From contig CAIXXM010000068.1 in NCBI GenBank assembly GCA_903923395.1, positions 1 to 50,790 on the forward strand: a stretch of 50,790 bases of DNA. Reading direction: 5' to 3'. The position numbers and the translations under genes are program-made. This document shows positions 17,315 to 27,144 of the stretch, one piece after another. Below the pieces are notes generated by a model. That model made no database searches, had not been told where the DNA came from, and worked only from the letters and a program-made list of their open reading frames with translations. The DNA is from an uncultured Acidobacteriia bacterium. Its GTDB lineage: Bacteria; Acidobacteriota; Terriglobia; Bryobacterales; Bryobacteraceae. Every line of letters begins with the position of its first letter. Within the stretch, counting starts at the first letter, position 1.

Positions 17315-18082
17315 ATGACACCGTCGAAGGTAGTTATCCCGCTCCTGCTACTCCTCTGCCGAATCACGGCGGCGCAGAGTCCATCGCTCCCGTTGCCTAA
17401 ATTTGAAGTCGCCTCAGTGAAGGGCAGTTCCGGCGAGGGGCAAGGGGTGCTTTCACGGTTTCCCGGAGGCCGGCTCGTCGCAACGCGAATGCTTCTTGCG
17501 GACCTGATCTGCTTTGCCTACAGCATTTCACCAAGCCAGTTGGTCAATTTGCCCTCCTGGGCCAAAGACGCCAGATTCGATATCCAGGCAAAGTCTGAAG
17601 AAGGTATCGGGGCCGGTCAGGAGGCGGCCGACGCAGCCGTGAGACTTCGCCTTCAATCACTTCTTGCGGACCGCTTCGGGCTGGTTCTCAGTTCAGACAC
17701 ACGCGAGATGGCCGTCTTCTGGTTGACCGTCGCGAAGGGCGGTCCGAAACTGGAGCGAAATCAAGAAAAGAAATTTCTAATCCAGCGGAAAGGCCATACG
17801 CTTACATTTCAAAAGGCGGGCATTGCCCATCTGGTGGCGCAACTGAACGGTCAATTACAAGGCGAAACCGGGAGGTTTGTAATCGATCACACAGAACTTG
17901 CCGGGCAGTTTGATTTTTCAGTGACCTGGAGACCCGTTCGAAGCTCAACCAAATCACCCGAAACCGAAGCACCCATACTGCGGGACGCCGTGCGGGAGCA
18001 ACTGGGCTTGCAACTCACTCCCGGCCGCGGAAGCGTTCCCGTGCTTGCCGTGACTGCCTGCTCGCGCCCCGGCGAAAACTAA
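17315..18082 (+). CDS. TIGR03435 family exported protein
   Basis: The 255-residue protein starts with a signal peptide (SKVVIPLLLLLCRITAAQS) and then FEVASVKGSSG, which is the characteristic opening of the TIGR03435 family. That family is greatly expanded in Solibacter and relatives and has no known function. Other family landmarks are LADLICFAYSISPSQL near residue 70, LQSLLADRFGLVLSSDTREM near 125, and DHTELAGQFDFSVTWRP near 200. The ATG at 17315 was chosen because the frame upstream is rich in basic residues and lacks a signal sequence. It lies 118 bases after iorB. Family knowledge suggests M56-family peptidase operons as frequent neighbours, but none is present here. Confidence 0.9.
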   Translation: MTPSKVVIPLLLLLCRITAAQSPSLPLPKFEVASVKGSSGEGQGVLSRFPGGRLVATRMLLADLICFAYSISPSQLVNLPSWAKDARFDIQAKSEEGIGAGQEAADAAVRLRLQSLLADRFGLVLSSDTREMAVFWLTVAKGGPKLERNQEKKFLIQRKGHTLTFQKAGIAHLVAQLNGQLQGETGRFVIDHTELAGQFDFSVTWRPVRSSTKSPETEAPILRDAVREQLGLQLTPGRGSVPVLAVTACSRPGEN

Positions 18083-18152
18083 CTGCCCCGCCCCTGCTAA
18101 TCTGTTCCTTTCGCCCCGTCGCGAGCAAGCAGTCAAATTCTGGAGGCTTCCA

Positions 18153-19166
18153 ATGACGGTCCGCTTCGTTTCCTTTGTCCTACTTCTCGCTCCTCTTCTC
18201 GCAGCGGAAGATCATCAGTTGCCTGCTTCGCCAAAGACCGTGGTCGTCGGGAACTACTGGTCGGAATCGAAACCGGTTCTCACCATCAAATCCGGCGACA
18301 GAGTCACCGTCGAAACTGTCGGCACCGCGGGAGTGGCAGCGCTCGAAAGGCTGAAAGTTCCCGCTGACCAGATCCCGGAATCCCTGAAAGCCATCACCAA
18401 AGCCTTGGCCGATAAGACGCTCGAACGCGGCCCCGGCGGCCATATCCTCACCGGCCCCATTTTCATTGAAGGCGCGGAACCTGGCGACGTCCTCGAACTG
18501 CGCATTGAGAAAATCACCATGCCTGTGCCTTGGGCCCATAACAGCTTCGGCCCAAGGTCGGGCTTCCTGAAAGATGAGTTCAAGGAAAGCGCCTCCAAGA
18601 TCATTCCGCTGGACCGCGAGAAGATGCTGGCCCGCTTCGCACCGGGCATCAATCTCCCGCTGCGTCCGTTTTTCGGCAGCATGGGCGTGGCTCCGCCTCC
18701 GGCTGACGGCAAGATCAGCAGCGCGCCGCCGGGCATACACGCCGGAAATCTGGATAACCGTAATCTGGTCGCCGGCACAACGCTTTTCATCCCGGTGCAC
18801 GTGAAGGGCGCGCTGTTCCAGGTTGGCGATGGCCACGCAGGGCAGGGCGACGGCGAAATCGACATCACGGCCCTCGAAACACCGCTGGTCGGCACCTTCA
18901 GATTTATCGTCCGCAAGGACATGCATCTGAAGTGGCCGCGCGCCGAAACCCCGACACATTTCATCGTGATGGGTACGGATGAAGACCTAACCGTTGCCAC
19001 CACTGTCGCGGTTCATGAAATGCTGGATTTCCTCATGGAATACAAGGGTCTCTCGCGCGCGGACGCCTACATGCTGGCCAGTGTTGCGGCCGACTTTGCC
19101 ATTACCCAGCTTGTGGACGGCAAAAAGGGCGTGCACGGGATGATTGCCAAGTCGTATTTCCAGTAA
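18153..19166 (+). CDS. Exported acetamidase/formamidase family protein
   Basis: The 337-residue protein has a signal peptide (RFVSFVLLLAPLLAAEDH). The acetamidase/formamidase fold is visible from GPGGHILTGPIFIEGAEPGD near residue 100, through GPRSGFLKDEF and PPGIHAGNLDNRNLVAGTTL, to QVGDGHAGQGDGEIDITALE and VHEMLDFLMEYKGLSRADAY. Family enzymes hydrolyse short amides to ammonia and acid. The conserved HxGNxD and GDGHAxQGDGE motifs are intact. Periplasmic location is unusual for a formamidase and is inferred from the signal peptide. The gene is 70 bases after the TIGR03435 gene. Its stop is one base from the stop of the convergent regulator, with no terminator between. Confidence 0.92.
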   Translation: MTVRFVSFVLLLAPLLAAEDHQLPASPKTVVVGNYWSESKPVLTIKSGDRVTVETVGTAGVAALERLKVPADQIPESLKAITKALADKTLERGPGGHILTGPIFIEGAEPGDVLELRIEKITMPVPWAHNSFGPRSGFLKDEFKESASKIIPLDREKMLARFAPGINLPLRPFFGSMGVAPPPADGKISSAPPGIHAGNLDNRNLVAGTTLFIPVHVKGALFQVGDGHAGQGDGEIDITALETPLVGTFRFIVRKDMHLKWPRAETPTHFIVMGTDEDLTVATTVAVHEMLDFLMEYKGLSRADAYMLASVAADFAITQLVDGKKGVHGMIAKSYFQ

Positions 19167-19167
19167 C

Positions 19168-21468
19168 TCAGCGCCGCCGCGTCACACCAACACGCGCACA
19201 GAGCGGGGGAAAGCGCGGATCGCTCCGCAGCCGGTCATACTTGGGATCGATCCCCAGATAGACCACTCCCGCGTTGCGCTCATCCACAGCCTTGTTCATC
19301 CACAAGAAAGCCTTGTCCAGGTCCCCTGCCCGCATCGCCAGAATTCCAATGCGCAAGGGGGACACATAGCTTTCCGCAGCCCGCTTTTCTTCCGATTCAA
19401 ACCAGACCCGGATGGCTGCCTGATAGCCCGCCTTGCGATAGGCCGACTGCACGCGCTCGGCCAATTCGTGCTGCTGCCGCGCATGGAGGAGCGCGATGGC
19501 ATTGAGCATGGCGGGTTCCTGCTTGCCCTGCCGTTCCAGATACGTCATCAGGTCCTCCAGCCCGGACTCAAAGCCGGGAGCAATTTCGAGAGATTCCTTC
19601 GCGGCGCGGATTGCCGGTTCGATTTGTCCGGAAAACGCAGCGGGATAACCGCGGCACAACGCAATGATGGGGGAGAGCGGATCCAGCTTCGCAGCCTGAT
19701 CCAACTGGATTTGCGCTTCCGGAACACGTCCCTGCGAGGCAAGAAACACCCCGTAAAAAAGGCGCGTGGTGGAGTAATTCGGATCCAGAGCAAGAGCCTT
19801 CTGGAATTCCTCCTCTGCCGTAGGGAACCGCCACTCATAGACATTGCTCATCATGCCCAGAGACGCGTGCGCCTCCGCCAGTTTCGGGTCAATGGAAAGT
19901 GCTTTCTCCGCCGCCGCCCTTGCTTTCGGCATGTATTGAGACGTAGGTGCCTCATCCCTGCCAAGGAAACTGTAACTGTCTGACAAACCCGCATAGGCAC
20001 GGGCGTAGCCGGGGTCACGCGCAATCGCGGATTGATAGAGCTCAATGGAGCGGAGATAGCCCTCCCGCGACCGCTGATTCCAGAAGTAGCGGGCCTGGAC
20101 ATATAACCGGTACGCTTCGGGGTCCGTCGGGTGCGAAGGCGAAAGACTTGCACGGTCCGGACCGCTGAGACGCAAACGCAAACCTTCCGCAATTTCAGAG
20201 GAAATGCGGTCCTGCACGGAAATCAGTTCCCGCGCGGTCAGGGTGTAACGGTTGCCCCACAAACGGCTGCCATCGGGAACGCCCACAAGTTCGGCGGAGA
20301 GCAGCAGGTTACTTCCGGTCCTGGCGATGGTTCCCGTAAGTACGGCATCCACTTTCATTTCTGCGGCGGCAACCATCGGATCGGTTCCCCTGGCCCGGTA
20401 CCGGTAGACCGTGCTCCGCGCCATGACAGTTAGTCCGGGTAACTGGGAAAGCTCGCCGATGACACTTTCCGTAATGCCGTCTGCCAGATATTCCAGATCG
20501 CCCGCATTGGTTCCAGCCACAAGCGGCATAATTGCCACGGAGCGCAGAGGCGGGGCGATGATCTTATACCGGACCAAGACCCCCGCAGCGGCACAAAGTA
20601 ACAGCACTGCGGCGGTGACATACCAGCGCAAGTTTCTGCGGTTGTCAGTTACAACCGGCATAGGCCCGGGCGGCGGAGTTTCCACCGCTGGAGACTGCCG
20701 CTTTTCCACGGAGCCCGCCAGGATCTGTTCATAGAGAACAAAGGTTTCCGGTTCCGGCTTCACGCCGAGTTCTCCGGCCAGACTGTCTGAGTAGCTGCGG
20801 AACTGCTGGATCGCGAGGTGTCGCTGGCCCTCTGCCGCATAGAGCCGCATCAAACCCCTGTGGGCCGATTCGTTATAGGGATTCAGCCCCACGGTCTCCT
20901 GGTATACCTGAATCGCGGCACCATTTTCCGCGGCCGCTTCGCAGACATCGGCTAGGCGGAGCAGGAGTTGTTCCTTCTTTGACCGGAGTTGTTCGCGGCG
21001 CAGTACGCTCCAGTCCTCATAGAGGTCTTCCGGCAGAAGATCCGCCTGATAAACAGCGAGAGCCGCTTCCAGACGGTCGCGGGTGCCGGTTTTCAGAGCA
21101 TCATCTGCCCGTGCTTCAAAGACGGAAACATCCACGAAAAGCTCATCGCCGTCCTGCAGAATGACTAACTGTTCGCGCATCTGCAGAAAGCGCGAAGAAG
21201 CACCTGAAGTCAGTGCAGGTTCCATGGCACGCCGCGCGGCATACAGTGCCTTGTGCAGGTTATTCAAACCCTGCTCTGGACTGTTCCCGGGCCAAAGCAG
21301 TTCAATAACCTCTTCGCGGTGCATCTGCCGCAAAGACTGGCGGGCGGGTTGCAGGGCGAGCAGCTTGACCAGTGTCTTCGACTTACGCCGCTCCCAGCGT
21401 GCCTCCTCCACCTGCACCCCGTCTACAGTGACGCGGAAGGGACCAAACAGATGAATGACGACTGGCAT
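19168..21468 (-). CDS. Membrane-spanning SARP/CadC-like regulator with TPR repeats
   Basis: This is a 766-residue fusion. Residues 1-90 form an OmpR/SARP-type winged helix (VIHLFGPFRVTVDGVQVEEA, then RRKSKTLVKLLALQPARQSL). Residues 95-250 form a bacterial transcriptional activator domain made of helical repeats. A transmembrane helix is at about 288-310 (WYVTAAVLLLCAAAGVLVRY). Then comes a region like the FlgO/adenylate-cyclase-associated domain (VAIMPLVAGTNAGDLEYLAD). Residues 450-730 are tetratricopeptide repeats, outside the cytoplasm. It may sense an envelope signal through the TPR part and act on promoters, as CadC does. A TACA-gag-TGTA inverted repeat lies at 21485-21495, just upstream of the start. 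Confidence 0.85.
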   Translation of the reverse strand: MPVVIHLFGPFRVTVDGVQVEEARWERRKSKTLVKLLALQPARQSLRQMHREEVIELLWPGNSPEQGLNNLHKALYAARRAMEPALTSGASSRFLQMREQLVILQDGDELFVDVSVFEARADDALKTGTRDRLEAALAVYQADLLPEDLYEDWSVLRREQLRSKKEQLLLRLADVCEAAAENGAAIQVYQETVGLNPYNESAHRGLMRLYAAEGQRHLAIQQFRSYSDSLAGELGVKPEPETFVLYEQILAGSVEKRQSPAVETPPPGPMPVVTDNRRNLRWYVTAAVLLLCAAAGVLVRYKIIAPPLRSVAIMPLVAGTNAGDLEYLADGITESVIGELSQLPGLTVMARSTVYRYRARGTDPMVAAAEMKVDAVLTGTIARTGSNLLLSAELVGVPDGSRLWGNRYTLTARELISVQDRISSEIAEGLRLRLSGPDRASLSPSHPTDPEAYRLYVQARYFWNQRSREGYLRSIELYQSAIARDPGYARAYAGLSDSYSFLGRDEAPTSQYMPKARAAAEKALSIDPKLAEAHASLGMMSNVYEWRFPTAEEEFQKALALDPNYSTTRLFYGVFLASQGRVPEAQIQLDQAAKLDPLSPIIALCRGYPAAFSGQIEPAIRAAKESLEIAPGFESGLEDLMTYLERQGKQEPAMLNAIALLHARQQHELAERVQSAYRKAGYQAAIRVWFESEEKRAAESYVSPLRIGILAMRAGDLDKAFLWMNKAVDERNAGVVYLGIDPKYDRLRSDPRFPPLCARVGVTRRR

Positions 21469-21595
21469 GAACGGGGTGAGTCACTACAGAGTGTAACGCG
21501 TCCGGCGGAAGCACCGTCGCGTGAGGAGAAAACGATGCCCCGTTTCTGCTATGGTGAAGGGCTGACAAACGTTTTTTAGTAAACAGGGGACAAGT

Positions 21596-22975
21596 ATGAC
21601 GGTAACGACCGCAGCGGAAAGGCTGGTGCTTTGTCTGCTTCTCTGTGCCGCCTCCATCGGCCAGGCCAGCGCGCAACAGACTGACCGGGAGATGATTGAC
21701 GAACTCCGGCAAAGGCTCGCGGCAAGTGAGAAGCGGATCGAAGCGCTGGAATCGAAACTTGCCACGGCATTGGCGCTGCTGCCGACCCCGGCTGCTGCGC
21801 CTGTAGCCGCCCCCGTCGCCGTATCTGCCGCCCCTGTACCGGCCAACACCCCCGCCCCGCCCGCGAATGACCCTGCCCCGCATGACGCCATGGGAATGGG
21901 GATGGACAACTCCTCCGGCGGTGCACATCTCAAACTGCCCGGTGGACCAGTCGTCAACATTCGCGGCTTCTTTGATTTCAACTTCGGCATTGGTTCTTAC
22001 GCCAATCCGCTCGTCTTCCCCATATCCAACAATGGCTGCGGCAACTGCGGCAACCCGGTCACGCCGCCGCACACAACTTTTCAAGCGGGTCAATTTGCTC
22101 TGTTCATGAACTCGCAGATCTCCAACAAGCTGAGTTTTCTGGCGGAAGTCGCGTACAGCCCGGATAGTTCCAACACCTGGGGACTGGACGTGGAACGTTA
22201 CCAGCTGACCTACCGCTGGAACCGCTATCTTTCCGCAAGTGCGGGCAGGATGCATACGTCCATCGGGTATTACAACACCGCCTATCATCACGGGACGTGG
22301 TTCTCCACCGCGCAGGGACGCCCCATCATGTACCTGTTTGAGGACAGCGGCGGCGTGCTGCCCGTACATATCGTGGGGGCGAGTGTAACCGGAGAAGTGC
22401 CGGGAACGGAGAAACTGGGGCTCCACTGGGTGGCAGAGGTTGGGAACGGGCGCACGTCCGGCCCCTCGACCGCCCCCGTGCAGAACTTCCTCTCCGACCG
22501 TAACTACAAGGCCGTGAATTTGGCCGCTTACATCCGCCCGGATGGCATTCCCGGATTGCAACTGGGTGGCTCGTTCTATCACGACCGCCTGGCACCTGCC
22601 GGCCTGCCGCGCGTCAACCAGAACATCGGCAGCGTCTATGCCGCATATGTCACCCCGGACTGGGAGTTCCTGAATGAGGCCGTGCTGCTTTCCAATCACG
22701 TGCAGGGTGTGCGGGATGCTTACGGGAGCCCCATGGCTTATACGCAGATTTCGAGAAAGTTCGGCATTTACCGGCCTTACTTCCGTTATCAGTATGTGAA
22801 TGACAACCAGAAGGACCCCGTGAATATTCTCACCGGCAGATATTACGGACCTTCCGTAGGCCTGCGGATTGATTTCACCCAGTTCGCCACATTCAAACTG
22901 CAGTACAACCGTCTTTTCCAAAGTAATCAACTTACGGGCAACGGATTGAACTCTCAGATCGCCTTTACTTTCTAA
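21596..22975 (+). CDS. Outer-membrane porin-like protein with coiled-coil N-terminus
   Basis: The 459-residue protein has a signal peptide (LVLCLLLCAASIGQASAQQ), a short coiled coil (LRQRLAASEKRIEALESKLA), an Ala/Pro-rich linker, and a long beta-barrel region. The coiled-coil plus linker design is seen in trimeric phosphate- or sugar-specific porins. Barrel-like features include alternating aromatic-rich strands and a C-terminal segment LNSQIAFTF ending in phenylalanine, the outer-membrane signal. The ribosome site is aggggac, before the ATG. The following small periplasmic gene is seven bases away. I could not assign substrate; I infer an anion such as phosphate or an organic acid from the neighbours. 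Confidence 0.75.
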   Translation: MTVTTAAERLVLCLLLCAASIGQASAQQTDREMIDELRQRLAASEKRIEALESKLATALALLPTPAAAPVAAPVAVSAAPVPANTPAPPANDPAPHDAMGMGMDNSSGGAHLKLPGGPVVNIRGFFDFNFGIGSYANPLVFPISNNGCGNCGNPVTPPHTTFQAGQFALFMNSQISNKLSFLAEVAYSPDSSNTWGLDVERYQLTYRWNRYLSASAGRMHTSIGYYNTAYHHGTWFSTAQGRPIMYLFEDSGGVLPVHIVGASVTGEVPGTEKLGLHWVAEVGNGRTSGPSTAPVQNFLSDRNYKAVNLAAYIRPDGIPGLQLGGSFYHDRLAPAGLPRVNQNIGSVYAAYVTPDWEFLNEAVLLSNHVQGVRDAYGSPMAYTQISRKFGIYRPYFRYQYVNDNQKDPVNILTGRYYGPSVGLRIDFTQFATFKLQYNRLFQSNQLTGNGLNSQIAFTF

Positions 22976-22981
22976 CTGCCG

Positions 22982-23482
22982 ATGTTACGACTTCACACAG
23001 ACCGGAGGCGTGTACTTCTTTGCCTGATCGCGCTCTCCAGCGGAGCCGCTGGCTCTGGTGGAAGTGCGCCCCAGGGCGGTCCGCTGGCAGTGGTGGTGCA
23101 CAAGTCGTCGCGGCAGGAGAATATCACGACAGGCGAACTGCGCAAGATGCTGACCGGGGATCTGCGGGTTTGGCAGGATTCGAGTCCCGTGGTTCTGGTG
23201 CAGCAGCCGGATGAGAACCCTTCGCAGAAGAGAATGCTGAAAATCCTGCTGAAAACCACGCCCGCGGGATATAACAATCAGTTGCTGCAAGTGCAGTTTC
23301 AGGGCCGGGCATTGCCCGCAATCCGAGTGTTGAATTCAGACGCGAATGCGATCGCTTTTGTCTGGAATGTTCCCGGTGCCGTTTCCGTGGTGGATGCAGC
23401 GGCCGCGGAGGGTTCCATTCATGTGAAGATCCTGCGGGTGGATGGCAAACTGCCCGGGGAAGCAGGGTATCCCCTCCAGTGA
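22982..23482 (+). CDS. Small periplasmic phosphate-binding-type protein
   Basis: The 166-residue exported protein looks like a single-lobe PBP-like domain related to phosphate ABC transporter substrate-binding proteins. Conserved landmarks are VVVHKSSRQENITTGELRKM and LTGDLRVWQDSSPVVLV, and the C-terminal NAIAFVWNVPGA in which a Gly/Ser-containing loop usually meets the ligand. A signal peptide precedes (RVLLCLIALSSGAAGSGGSA). It lacks the second lobe of PstS-type proteins and no ABC transporter genes are present, so it more likely serves a sensing role. It sits between porin and kinase genes: the porin is seven bases before and the kinase start overlaps its stop by four bases (GTGA). Confidence 0.75.
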   Translation: MLRLHTDRRRVLLCLIALSSGAAGSGGSAPQGGPLAVVVHKSSRQENITTGELRKMLTGDLRVWQDSSPVVLVQQPDENPSQKRMLKILLKTTPAGYNNQLLQVQFQGRALPAIRVLNSDANAIAFVWNVPGAVSVVDAAAAEGSIHVKILRVDGKLPGEAGYPLQ

Positions 23483-26400
23483 CAGCCGCCACACCAAAGC
23501 GGAAAATCCCCTGGCTGCTGCTGGCTGGCGCGGTGGTCGTCGTGGTGGCCGGTGCGTTTGTTGCCATACAGTCCAACAACGCCATCGGGCGCGTGAAGGC
23601 CTTCTATGACGTGGATGTGCGCGGCCTGCAGAGCGCCGGGGAAATGGCCTATCAAATCCAAGAAGGCCGGCGGGTGGTCATCTACGCCCTCACCACGGAT
23701 GACCCCAACAAACAGCTGGTCTATATTGGCGAAGCGCGCGAGGCTGGCGATGTCGTCGCGGGCCTCGAAAACAAGCTCACCGCTTCCCGCCTGGATGACG
23801 GCACGCGTGCGGCACTGGCGGCATTCTCTGCCAGTTGGAAAGAGTATCTGCGGATTCGCGACAACGTGATTTCCCTGATCCTGCTGGGCGATGGCAAGAA
23901 GGGCCTGGCCATGGATCTGGAACAGGCCCACCCTGCCTTCGAGAATGTCAAAGCAGCGCTGGGACGATTCCGGTCTGAGCTCGACCGCTCCGCCGGCGAA
24001 CGTTTGAGCGGCGTGACCGCGACTCTACGGCAGACCATGTGGCAGATGGCGATCCTGCTGCTGGCCATGCTTTTCTTCCTGCGCACCGTATCAGTCAGCG
24101 TGGAGAGACGGCGCACCGTGGATGCGCTCCAGCAGGTTAACAAGGAACTGGAGAGCGCCGAAAGGCACCTGCGCGACAGGGAACTGCGCCTTCGAACTCT
24201 CTTTGACAACGTGGCCGATGCCATCATAACCATCGACGAAAAAGGCACCATAGAGAGTGCCAACAAGGCAACGGAAACTATCTTCGGCTTTGACCCGGCT
24301 CAACTCGCCGGCCAGCATGTAGGTATTCTCATGCCCCCGGCGGAACAAGATGCCCATGATACTTACATGGCAGCGTATCTGCGCGACGGAATCCGCCGGA
24401 TCTTTGGCAAGAACCGGGAAGTGACCGGGCGGCGGGCCAGCGGCGCGGAGTTCCCCGTGGAACTTACCGTCAGTGAGATGGTGGCCGACGGGCAGCGGAC
24501 TTTCGTGGGAATCCTGCGGGATATCACCGAACGCAAGCGATCCGCGGAAGCCCTCCAAAACAGCCGCCAGCAGATGCTGGACGTCACCGCGAACATCCCC
24601 GGCGCCGTATTCCAAATGAAACGCGGGGCGAAGGGCGGTGTCGAGTTTCTCTTCGTCAGTGAGGGCATCGAAAGCCTGACTGGATATCCCCCGAGGGAAA
24701 TCATGGCGGAACCGCCGCTGATGCTGGAAGGCGTGGCACCCGGGGATCAGGCGTCCGTGACCACCAGCCTGCGGGAAGCGCTCACAGGCGGCACGCCATT
24801 CCACTTCACTTATTCGGTGGAGCGCGGAGGCAAACCACGCTGGCTGGCAACGAGTGCCGTGCCGCGCCAGACCAGCACAGGGGAACTGCTCTGGAACGGC
24901 GTGGTGATCGACGTTACTGCAAACAAAGAATACGAGAACCAGTTGGAGGCCTATGCCGGACAGCTCAGTGCCGCCGTGGCAAAAGCAGAGGCAGCCACCA
25001 AGGCGAAGAGCGAGTTCCTGGCCACCATGAGCCATGAGATCCGGACACCGATGAACGGGGTCATCGGCATGGCCGGCCTGCTGCTGGAAACCAATCTGCT
25101 GCCCGAGCAGCAGGATTATGCGGAGACCATACGCTCTTCCGGCGAAGCTCTGCTGGCCATCATCAACGACATTCTGGAATTCTCCCGGATTGAGGCCGGG
25201 AAGCTGGATCTGGAATACCGGGCCTTCGACCCGAGAGCGCTGGTGGAAGAAAGCCTGGATGTGGTTGCCCCCGCGGCCAGAAACAAGGGGATTGAACTGT
25301 GCGCGCCCTTTGACAATTCCGTTCCGGCAGGCTTGGTGGGTGACGGTCCTCGCCTGCGGCAGATTCTGCTGAACTTGTTGAGCAATGCGGTGAAGTTCAC
25401 CGAAGCAGGAGAAGTGACTCTGAGCGTGACAGCGGAACCGCTGCCCGCGCAGGCAGGATATTTCCAAGTCCGTCTCAGCGTTCGCGACACGGGAATCGGC
25501 ATCAGCCAAGCGGCGCAATCGAAGTTATTCCAGAGCTTCACGCAATCAGACAGCTCCACCACGCGGCGCTTCGGGGGAACCGGCTTGGGCCTGGCCATCT
25601 GCAAAAGGCTGGTAGAACTGATGGGCGGCTCCATCGGCATGGAGAGCGAAGTGGGCACGGGCTCCACGTTCTGGATCTCAGTCCCGTTGCAGAGCACACC
25701 CGCCGCGCTCAGCCAGCCGGCATTAACCGGAAGTCTCAAAGGACGCCGCGTGCTGGCGGTGGATGACAACAGCACCAACCGGAGCATCATCAAGCAGCAA
25801 CTGGGCAGAATCGGCATGATTGTCACCTCTGTCTCCACAGGGCCTGAAGCACTGGAAGAGTTGACGCTGGCCGCCGAACAGGACCGGCCCTATGAGCTCG
25901 GCATTCTGGATCTGCACATGCCGGTGATGAATGGCATCTCCCTCGCCAAAGAGATCCGGCGGCGGGATGTGCTCGCCAATTTACCCCTCATCATGCTGAC
26001 CTCAGACCGGGACCGTGACGAGGCGGCGAAGGCAAAGCAAATGGGCATCCGGATGTTCCTGGTCAAACCAGTCCGGCAGGCGGCCCTGATCAAGGCCGTT
26101 GCGGAGATGTTCGGCCAGTCCGTGACGCCGCAGCCCGCAGCGGGTAAGATCGAACTCCAACACTTGAACGCGCGGATTTTGATTGCGGAGGATAACCCCA
26201 CCAACCAGAAGGTGATCGTGCTCATGCTCAGAAAGCTGGGCTGCGAACTGGTGGTGGCGGCAAACGGGCAGGAAGCCGTGGATGCCGCGCAGACGTCGGA
26301 TTTCGACGCCATCCTGATGGATTGCCAAATGCCTGTGATGGACGGCTTTGAAGCAACCCGGCAGATTCGCGCCCAACAGCGCAGGCACGTGCCGGTCATC

Positions 26401-26916
26401 GCGCTCACCGCGAACGCCATGGAAGGCGAAAAGGAACGCTGCACGGGCGCGGGCATGGATGATTACCTGTCGAAACCGGTCCGCCCGGATGAACTGGTGG
26501 CGAAGCTCAGACAATGGATCGCCGCGAGCGCCAGCCAGCAGCCCCAGGATGCCGGAGAAATACATGCCGCGCTGCAGACCTTTGTGAAGAGCATGGAAGA
26601 CCAGGGCATCGGCTGGGAAGACACCGGCCCGATCTTCCGCTCGCTGCTCGAAACCGGCACAGGCCTGATGGCTGACATCAAAGCGGCCGTGCGGGATAAA
26701 GATCCCGTGCAGCTTTCCGCGGCAGCCCATTCGCTGAAAGGATCTTTCGCTACTTTCGGACTCACTTCCCTCGCCACGCTCATGGCAACCTTGGAATCCG
26801 CGGGGCAGAGCCGGCATTGGGAGGGGGTGGAAGACACCTTCCGGCTGGCGGAACTGGGCTGGCAGGAAGCCAAACGGAGTACCACGGAGATGATGCGGGT
26901 TCCCGCCAGGCAGTAA
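23479..26916 (+). CDS. Large hybrid sensor histidine kinase with two receivers and Hpt
   Basis: The 1145-residue protein is a multi-step phosphorelay kinase. It has two transmembrane helices (about 11-30, [20 protein letters not shown], and about 190-210) around a periplasmic helical sensor like the four-helix bundle of chemoreceptors. It then has two PAS domains (about 232-350 and 360-480), a HisKA domain with His519 in [11 protein letters not shown], a kinase domain with N, G1 and G2 boxes ([27 protein letters not shown]), two receivers with Asp811 and Asp948, and an Hpt domain with His1084 ([12 protein letters not shown]). All phosphotransfer residues are present. No response-regulator gene with a DNA-binding domain is adjacent. 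Confidence 0.92.
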   Translation: MTAATPKRKIPWLLLAGAVVVVVAGAFVAIQSNNAIGRVKAFYDVDVRGLQSAGEMAYQIQEGRRVVIYALTTDDPNKQLVYIGEAREAGDVVAGLENKLTASRLDDGTRAALAAFSASWKEYLRIRDNVISLILLGDGKKGLAMDLEQAHPAFENVKAALGRFRSELDRSAGERLSGVTATLRQTMWQMAILLLAMLFFLRTVSVSVERRRTVDALQQVNKELESAERHLRDRELRLRTLFDNVADAIITIDEKGTIESANKATETIFGFDPAQLAGQHVGILMPPAEQDAHDTYMAAYLRDGIRRIFGKNREVTGRRASGAEFPVELTVSEMVADGQRTFVGILRDITERKRSAEALQNSRQQMLDVTANIPGAVFQMKRGAKGGVEFLFVSEGIESLTGYPPREIMAEPPLMLEGVAPGDQASVTTSLREALTGGTPFHFTYSVERGGKPRWLATSAVPRQTSTGELLWNGVVIDVTANKEYENQLEAYAGQLSAAVAKAEAATKAKSEFLATMSHEIRTPMNGVIGMAGLLLETNLLPEQQDYAETIRSSGEALLAIINDILEFSRIEAGKLDLEYRAFDPRALVEESLDVVAPAARNKGIELCAPFDNSVPAGLVGDGPRLRQILLNLLSNAVKFTEAGEVTLSVTAEPLPAQAGYFQVRLSVRDTGIGISQAAQSKLFQSFTQSDSSTTRRFGGTGLGLAICKRLVELMGGSIGMESEVGTGSTFWISVPLQSTPAALSQPALTGSLKGRRVLAVDDNSTNRSIIKQQLGRIGMIVTSVSTGPEALEELTLAAEQDRPYELGILDLHMPVMNGISLAKEIRRRDVLANLPLIMLTSDRDRDEAAKAKQMGIRMFLVKPVRQAALIKAVAEMFGQSVTPQPAAGKIELQHLNARILIAEDNPTNQKVIVLMLRKLGCELVVAANGQEAVDAAQTSDFDAILMDCQMPVMDGFEATRQIRAQQRRHVPVIALTANAMEGEKERCTGAGMDDYLSKPVRPDELVAKLRQWIAASASQQPQDAGEIHAALQTFVKSMEDQGIGWEDTGPIFRSLLETGTGLMADIKAAVRDKDPVQLSAAAHSLKGSFATFGLTSLATLMATLESAGQSRHWEGVEDTFRLAELGWQEAKRSTTEMMRVPARQ

Positions 26917-26944
26917 TTACGGAGCAGTCATTACAGCACCGCGC

Positions 26945-26973
26945 GCTGGCACGGTGCCGCGATATCCTAAGAT
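26945..26973 (+). promoter_or_regulatory. Weak candidate promoter for riboswitch-gcvP transcript
   Basis: A -10-like taagat (26968-26973) lies four bases before the first riboswitch stem. A -35-like ctggca is at 26946-26951, giving a 16-base spacer. Both are imperfect matches to the vegetative consensus. Confidence 0.25.
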
Positions 26974-26976
26974 ACA

Positions 26977-27129
26977 GACGGGAGAGATCAGCCTCACCGC
27001 TGGCGCCGAAGGAGCAACCGCCCCGGAAACTCTCAGGCAAAAGGACCGTCCTACTTCAAAAATCTGGAAAGAAGCAGACCGCAACGTCTGCTCGCCGACG
27101 GGATAACGTTCTCAGGCAAACAAGACAGA
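26977..27129 (+). promoter_or_regulatory. Tandem glycine riboswitch (gcvT motif)
   Basis: Two glycine-binding aptamers lie between the kinase gene and gcvP. Aptamer 1 (26977-27050) has its closing stem gacgg/ccgtc, the core gcgccgaaggagcaa, and the signature ctcaggcaaaaggaccg. Aptamer 2 (27063-27129) is closed by tctg/caga and contains a hairpin gcagac/gtctgc, the altered core cgccgacgggataacg, and ctcaggcaaacaagacag. A short linker joins them, as in known tandem glycine riboswitches. Glycine binding would switch on glycine cleavage. The gcvP ribosome site (gaaagg) follows closely. Confidence 0.95.
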
Positions 27130-27144
27130 GGGGGCGAAAGGCTC

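Noticed and set aside
15838-17367. 509-residue - strand frame over iorB
   Set aside because: It overlaps the large-subunit gene with all its conserved motifs. The Arg/His-rich product has no domain and is a complementary-strand artefact.
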